Shown: piece by piece, positions 13,951-17,106 of the stretch
Numbering within the stretch: position 1 is the first letter of the stretch
Layout of the letters: every line of letters starts with the position of its first letter
Assembly: GCA_002371235.1 (NCBI GenBank)
Contig: DFGN01000014.1
Span: 1 to 17,106, forward strand
Reading direction: 5' to 3'
Length of the DNA stretch: 17,106 nucleotides
DNA from: Candidatus Saccharibacteria bacterium UBA3749
GTDB lineage: Bacteria; Patescibacteriota; Saccharimonadia; Saccharimonadales; Saccharimonadaceae
Notes under the pieces: generated by a model
Database searches by the model: none
Seen by the model: only the letters and a program-made list of their open reading frames with translations
What the model was told of the DNA's origin: nothing
Program-made: the position numbers and the translations under genes

Positions 13951-14011
13951 CTAGATGCCGCGGACCTTGCAGGAGACGAGCCCTGCTTGGTTTTAATGCG
14001 AAGCTATCTAG
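13951..14011 (-). ncRNA. RNA element A in the leader of the vWA operon
   Basis: On the minus strand CTAGAT (14011-14006) pairs with ATCTAG (13956-13951). Between them lie AGCTTCGCATTAAAAC and a different hairpin, GCAGG/CCTGC, then CGCGGC. The 22-base start is identical to that at 6602-6623, and both elements are 61 bases long. It sits about 40 bases before the ribosome binding site of the 163-aa gene. The rest of 14012-14130 holds a GAGTCTC/GAGACTC hairpin and no gene. Confidence 0.55.
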
Positions 14012-14129
14012 TAGTAGATTTAATTTATACAGTGCAGATTCCACCACTGCGCCTATTCAATTTTTAATGAGCGAGTCTCGCTTACTATTATCAATAGCGC
14101 TTGAGACTCTCTCCCCACCCGTTTATCAT

Positions 14130-14172
14130 CACGGGTTGGGCAGGCTGGTCAAATTCGCCTGCTCAGCCCGTG
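14130..14172 (-). ncRNA. Leader hairpin, copy 2
   Basis: On the minus strand CACGGGCTGAGCAGGC pairs with GCCTGCCCAACCCGTG around a loop AATTTGACCA, with two mismatches. Compared with copy 1, an A-U pair becomes G-C, a G-U becomes G-C, and a G-G mismatch becomes G-C. Pairing is kept while sequence changes. Confidence 0.65.
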
Positions 14173-14381
14173 CATATCGAACTGAGTTGTTATTCCCCAC
14201 TCCTAGATTTGCCCACCCAAGAGTATCGGGAGAATAATTATGACAGAATGCATTATAAATGTGCTTTAATATCGGTATAGGAAGAAGTATGATATCTACT
14301 TCCTTGCTCACCCCACCATGATATTAATTCTTACACAACCTTCCTAAAATGTATGACAACATTTGTTTGATTGTTGCCACT

Positions 14382-14410
14382 ATTATAACAAAAAGGTTGT
14401 GTTTTGTCAA
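14382..14410 (-). promoter_or_regulatory. Consensus promoter in R2, driving the vWA operon
   Basis: On the minus strand TTGACA (14410-14405), 17 bases and TATAAT (14387-14382) are identical to R1, including the spacer. The start-site GGCAACA/TGTTGTC hairpin is also kept. Confidence 0.9.
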
Positions 14411-14458
14411 TGTGGTAATGATAAATTTCTATTTTACAGGGGCGGATTGAGTGATATT

Positions 14459-14479
14459 TTGTCGAAATGATATCGACAA
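14459..14479. promoter_or_regulatory. Palindromic operator, copy 2
   Basis: TTGTCGA (14459-14465), seven bases and TCGACAA (14473-14479) are the same operator as at 7573-7595. Here it overlaps the -35 region of the regulator's own promoter, a position suited to repression and autoregulation. Confidence 0.75.
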
Positions 14480-14493
14480 TTTTAAGATTCTTA

Positions 14494-14502
14494 TGCTATA
14501 AT
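14494..14502 (+). promoter_or_regulatory. Extended -10 promoter of the TrmB-like regulator; probably leaderless
   Basis: TGCTATAAT (14494-14502) is followed after six bases by ATG 14509. The GGGAG in the gap is too close to the predicted transcript start to be a normal ribosome binding site. Confidence 0.7.
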
Positions 14503-14508
14503 GGGAGT

Positions 14509-15288
14509 ATGAACACTGAATTATTAGTACAAACTGGGCTTTCCGAAGTCCAAGCGAAAATCTATTTATATCTAATTAAGCACGGGCAAAGCACTCCGAC
14601 CGAGATTGCAACAGGGGTGGGTGAAAATCGTACCACTGTTTACTCGGCAGCAGAAAAGCTGGAGGGATTAGGTATTATTTCCCAGAAGGATAAAGGCAAA
14701 ATCGCCGCTTACGTTCCTAGCCACCCTTCGGTACTCGAGAGTATTGCAGAAAAGCGCTTGCGGAAAGTTGCGAGGCAGGCGAAGAATCTCGAGAGTAATC
14801 TCCCCGCCCTGATAAATTATTACAACGAGCATCAGAGCACTCCTGGCGCGACGACGTTTTATGGGAGAGAGGGGGTTCAAATGATTTACAATAAGATTGT
14901 GGCGACTGGAGATACGTTTTATTTCGTAAGAAGCCCTTACGATGAAAAAGCCGTCCCCGAAGACCTGGAGGCGCACAAAAAGGCTAGAGTGGCAGCTGGC
15001 ATAAAGGCTGAAAATATCTCACCTTCTGAATTTACCTCCTATACTGAAAAAGATGAGAAAATGTGGGGCGTAACTAGAACGCTTCTACCTCCAGACAACT
15101 ATGATTCCCCAATAGAAATTGACATTTTCGGCGATAACGTGGCCTTTATTAACTATGAGAAAAATGGCATGTCTACCCTTATTGAGTCGCCCGAGATTGC
15201 CGATGCTATGCGGCAAATGTTTCTATTCGCGAAGAAATACATACGTAAGGCTACTGAGCAAGACGAACTAGACAAACATACTGATTAG
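14509..15288 (+). CDS. TrmB-family transcriptional regulator
   Basis: This 259-residue DNA-binding regulator begins with a winged helix-turn-helix typical of the TrmB family: LSEVQAKIYLYLIKHGQSTPTEIA, then NRTTVYSAAEKLEGLGIIS (residues about 10-60). A helical dimerisation segment and a C-terminal effector-type domain with TFYGREGVQMIYNKIV and IEIDIFGDNVAFINYE follow. ATG 14509 is preferred to ATG 14467 because the extra 14 codons would span the promoter. TrmB proteins sense sugars or other small ligands in known cases; the ligand here is unknown. It presumably binds the TTGTCGA operator overlapping its own promoter and the copy before the 750-aa gene. Its stop codon overlaps that of convergent pnuC. 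Confidence 0.88.
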   Translation: MNTELLVQTGLSEVQAKIYLYLIKHGQSTPTEIATGVGENRTTVYSAAEKLEGLGIISQKDKGKIAAYVPSHPSVLESIAEKRLRKVARQAKNLESNLPALINYYNEHQSTPGATTFYGREGVQMIYNKIVATGDTFYFVRSPYDEKAVPEDLEAHKKARVAAGIKAENISPSEFTSYTEKDEKMWGVTRTLLPPDNYDSPIEIDIFGDNVAFINYEKNGMSTLIESPEIADAMRQMFLFAKKYIRKATEQDELDKHTD

Positions 15289-15998
15289 GAGCGTTTATTC
15301 CCTTTTACCAGTTTACACCAATTGATGTAGCCATAAATAGAACTGAGGACAAAGAAGGCCCTTATGGTAATAATGGCGGGGCCGCCCGTGCCGATCCACA
15401 TGATTAAAAGCAAGACATCCGCAATAAGCCATGCTAGCCACTGTTCGCGGTAGCGCAGGACCCCTAGAAGACTTGCGAAAACAATCATAATGGTAGCAAT
15501 GCCATCAAGCATGGTCGAATGACTACCCATGGAATCAAGTATTAGTTTCAGCCCGAGAGATGAAATGACGAAGATAATACCCAGAATGATAATTTGCTTC
15601 GTAGTAAGCTTACGGGCAATGACATCTTTGTTCTTATCACTATGCTTGCCCCAGGCATAAAAGCCGATGAGAGATATGGGGATGTAATAAACATTGATGA
15701 GTAGGTTTCCATAAAAATGATCGATCTGTGCAATAAAGATTGAAACCGAGGCGCTAATTAGCGCAAAGATGTAACAGCTACGTCGCCCATTAATTCCAAG
15801 AATTACCTCTAGGATGCCGGCGTTAAGCAAAGCAATACTAGCCACGGCATAAGGCAAAGGGCGACTCTGGTCTGTGAGGATAGTCACTATAGATACGGTA
15901 ATACCAACCGCTACACAAAGCCAGTCTAGGAGACCAAAACGAAAGCGCCTGGTGGCCGTGTTTCGATCCTTAGCCTCTTTGATAATTACTTCGAGCAT
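15285..15998 (-). CDS. pnuC: PnuC-family nicotinamide riboside/mononucleotide transporter
   Basis: This 237-residue protein has seven or so membrane segments and the PnuC signature NVYYIPISLIGFYAWGKH. Near the C-terminus lies AWLIADVLLLIMWIG, where family members carry substrate-contacting residues. PnuC proteins facilitate uptake of B-vitamin-type substrates, most often nicotinamide riboside for NAD synthesis; thiamine or riboflavin uptake is the alternative. Import fits an organism with few biosynthetic pathways. ATG 15998 lies inside the PIN toxin gene (13-base overlap), with AAGGA about ten bases upstream, so the three genes are one operon. The stop codon overlaps that of the TrmB-like regulator on the other strand. 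Confidence 0.85.
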   Translation of the reverse strand: MLEVIIKEAKDRNTATRRFRFGLLDWLCVAVGITVSIVTILTDQSRPLPYAVASIALLNAGILEVILGINGRRSCYIFALISASVSIFIAQIDHFYGNLLINVYYIPISLIGFYAWGKHSDKNKDVIARKLTTKQIIILGIIFVISSLGLKLILDSMGSHSTMLDGIATIMIVFASLLGVLRYREQWLAWLIADVLLLIMWIGTGGPAIITIRAFFVLSSIYGYINWCKLVKGNKRS

Positions 15999-16426
15999 TT
16001 TGTACTTATTCCTTGTTTTGTACTTAGTAGCTCCAGGAATTCTACTGGGGTATGGACTGGAATGTTGGAGTTTTTGAAGTCTTTAGTATTACGGGTAACG
16101 ATGCAGTCCATGTCGTTTCTCTTGGCAGATTCGACGATGATGGCATCTTCAAAATCCGGGATGTCACTACGTAGGGCATTACGGCAATCTTCGGAGGTGG
16201 TGTCCAGAATGTCGAATAAACTAAATATCTTATCCATGATTGCTTTGGTTTTCTCTTTGCTGTGATTGCGTTTATGTTCAATATAATAGATATCTGTAGC
16301 ACTACTTGCTACGATAAAACCATCGTACTCTGTCGCTAGCAGAACAACCATGCAAGAGTCATCGAAAAACTCTTTGCGTACTTCTATGGCATCTAAAAGA
16401 ACATTGGTATCTAATAATACTCTCAT
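15986..16426 (-). CDS. PIN-domain ribonuclease toxin
   Basis: This 146-residue protein is a PIN-domain nuclease of the VapC kind. The acidic metal-binding residues are visible: D6 in VLLDTNVLLD, acidic D45/E50 in TDIYYIE, and D91/D94 in IPDFEDAIIVESA. They are followed by MDCIVTRNTKDF with N113 and D116. VapC-like toxins cleave tRNA or rRNA and are silenced by the antitoxin encoded just before. The ATG shares its A with the antitoxin stop codon (TAATG), ensuring coupled translation. The 3' end overlaps the pnuC start. All expected catalytic acids seem intact, so the toxin is probably active. Confidence 0.9.
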   Translation of the reverse strand: MRVLLDTNVLLDAIEVRKEFFDDSCMVVLLATEYDGFIVASSATDIYYIEHKRNHSKEKTKAIMDKIFSLFDILDTTSEDCRNALRSDIPDFEDAIIVESAKRNDMDCIVTRNTKDFKNSNIPVHTPVEFLELLSTKQGISTKCSK

Positions 16427-16698
16427 TATTTGGATGGCCCTCCCGCCCGTTCATCAGATGGCAAATACTTGGCCAACCTTTCCGCCCGTATATCATCTAG
16501 CGACATATATTCACCCTTTGCTGAGCCGACTATTTCTTTGGCGATTCTCTTCTTCTCCATTTTTTCCTTTCTCTTAGCGAAGGGTTCGGTGAGGCGTGAG
16601 ATGATTTTTCCATTCTTGGTAATCAAAATGTCTTCCTCTTGAGACATCTCTACGTATTTACCGAGATTCCCTTTTAGCTCTGTTAAAGTGATTTCCAT
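16426..16698 (-). CDS. Phd/YefM-type antitoxin
   Basis: This 90-residue protein opens with MEITLTELKGNLGKYVEM and ILITKNGKIISRLTEP, the Phd/YefM fold that dimerises and binds DNA. The rest is a charged, flexible tail (KRKEKMEKKRIAKEIVG, DDIRAERLAKYLP) that would wrap the PIN toxin. AAGGAGGAAGAT precedes the ATG. Its promoter carries two copies of a palindrome, consistent with autoregulation by the antitoxin-toxin complex. The pair lies immediately downstream of the 16S rRNA terminator. Confidence 0.87.
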   Translation of the reverse strand: MEITLTELKGNLGKYVEMSQEEDILITKNGKIISRLTEPFAKRKEKMEKKRIAKEIVGSAKGEYMSLDDIRAERLAKYLPSDERAGGPSK

Positions 16699-16716
16699 AT
16701 CTTCCTCCTTGAGTTT

Positions 16717-16759
16717 AGGTTATCAAAAATCGTGCGATTTGTCAAGAAAATCGTACGAT
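16717..16759 (-). promoter_or_regulatory. Toxin-antitoxin promoter with two operator palindromes
   Basis: On the minus strand TTGACA (16745-16740), 17 bases and TAACCT (16722-16717) form the promoter. ATCGTACGAT (16759-16750) and ATCGCACGAT (16738-16729, minus-strand reading) flank the -35. Their centres are 21 bases apart, two helical turns, so two antitoxin dimers could bind one DNA face. Confidence 0.8.
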
Positions 16760-16791
16760 ATTTATACTAGAGCAAAAAAGCATATACCAAC

Positions 16792-16811
16792 AAAAAACTC
16801 CCTTACGGGAG
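16792..16811 (-). terminator. Terminator of the 16S rRNA transcript
   Basis: On the minus strand CTCCC and GGGAG (16811-16798) pair around GTAA, and six T residues follow (16797-16792). It lies about 170 bases after the 16S 3' end. Confidence 0.85.
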
Positions 16812-16887
16812 ATTTTGTCTTAACAACTTAGTTGTGCAATCTTCATCTGACAGTGTAAAGCTTAATGTTACGTCTCTTGCGAGAGTT

Positions 16888-16915
16888 GTTATAGTTCAAG
16901 CTTGCCAACTATAAC
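16888..16915 (-). ncRNA. Hairpin in the 16S rRNA 3' trailer
   Basis: GTTATAGTT (16888-16896) and AACTATAAC (16907-16915) pair perfectly over 9 bp, next to a short CTCT/AGAG stem at 16874-16885. They lie in the trailer between mature 16S and the terminator and may guide processing or protect the end. Confidence 0.6.
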
Positions 16916-16978
16916 CGTAACCGACCTGACTACCTGCGACAGATAAATCCGTTTCAGGCGTCTTATTTCCTTCTCAAG

Positions 16979-17106
16979 AAAGGAGGTAATCCATCCACAC
17001 GTTCTCGTACGGATGCCTTGTTACGACTTAACCCCAATCATCCCGCTCACCTTAGGCCGTCTAGACGGACTTCGGGTGCTCGTGACTCTCATGGTTTGAC
17101 GGGCGG
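16979..17106 (-). rRNA. 16S rRNA gene, 3' end (partial)
   Basis: Read on the minus strand, the window edge has the conserved CCGCCCGTC of the 1400 region, then GTCGTAACAAGG before helix 45, and GGATTACCTCC at the 3' end. The CCTCCTTT tail is the anti-Shine-Dalgarno sequence and matches the AAAGGAGG sites of the window's genes. The exact 3' end is uncertain by a few bases. The rest of the gene lies beyond the window. Confidence 0.96.

Larger units (their letters stand above)
14146..14479. repeat. Bidirectional control region, copy 2 (R2)
   Basis: This is the second copy of the control region at 7256-7595, in the same orientation. It controls the four-gene vWA operon leftward and the TrmB-like regulator rightward. 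The promoter core and the TAATATC/GATATTA fold (14267-14326) are the best conserved parts; the segment between the minus-strand -35 and the operator has drifted most. Confidence 0.85.

Noticed and set aside
14129..14311. 60-codon minus-strand ORF within control region copy 2
   Set aside because: It is not kept in copy 1, overlaps the covarying leader hairpin and has no ribosome binding site.
14467..14508. 14-codon N-terminal extension of the TrmB-like regulator
   Set aside because: It would place coding sequence over the operator and the extended -10; translation from ATG 14509 fits the family start.
1..17106. CRISPR arrays, transposases, integrases, insertion-sequence ends
   Set aside because: I saw no regularly spaced short repeats and no transposase or recombinase gene in the window. 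The island's mobility is inferred only from composition and gene style.

Overview
The window looks like part of a Patescibacteria (CPR) chromosome, most likely Candidatus Saccharibacteria (TM7). The evidence is a 16S rRNA 3' end with the terminal motif GGATTACCTCC, compact AT-rich housekeeping genes, a PnuC-type vitamin transporter, extended -10 promoters (TGnTATAAT) and an apparent MAGTKAGG-type small basic protein at the left edge. The phylum call is inference from style. The 16S fragment is too short for me to classify it by eye.

Left flank (1-4710, AT-rich): a partial KGG-like gene, a promoter-hairpin-terminator unit that looks like a small RNA, a two-gene ABC exporter, a small membrane protein, tRNA-Ile(GAU) and tRNA-Ala(UGC) in one minus-strand unit, a SpoU/TrmH RNA methyltransferase and a MazG-like pyrophosphohydrolase. 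The last two are transcribed divergently from one perfect 18-bp palindrome made of two overlapping extended -10 elements.

Middle (about 4720-14500, accessory): minus-strand genes that are visibly more GC-rich than the flanks, with very strong AAGGAGGTGA-type ribosome binding sites, consensus TTGACA-17-TATAAT promoters, long untranslated regions and their own terminators. They encode a 93-aa orphan, a DnaQ-like 3'-5' exonuclease, a 109-aa conserved small protein, and a four-gene operon (163-aa and 117-aa unknowns, a MoxR/CobS-like AAA+ ATPase, a vWA/CobT-like protein). Gene content suggests phage or plasmid ancestry. A 750-aa protein of unknown function sits on the plus strand between them.

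Two copies of a ~335-bp bidirectional control region (7256-7595 and 14146-14479) organise this island. Each drives a minus-strand operon from a strong promoter that begins a long structured leader. Each carries the same operator (TTTGTCGA-N7-TCGACAAA, with the second copy slightly shorter) towards a plus-strand gene: the 750-aa protein in copy 1 and a TrmB-family regulator in copy 2. The simplest reading is a regulon controlled by that regulator. The untranslated regions also carry a recurring RNA element built around [AG]CATTAAAAC or GCGTTAAAAC, closed by a covarying outer stem.

Right flank (14500-17106): the TrmB-like regulator, convergent with PnuC; PnuC is the last gene of an overlapping antitoxin-PIN toxin-pnuC operon with a two-palindrome operator. 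Then comes the 3' end of a 16S rRNA gene with its own terminator, so the 16S gene is not followed by tRNAs or 23S.
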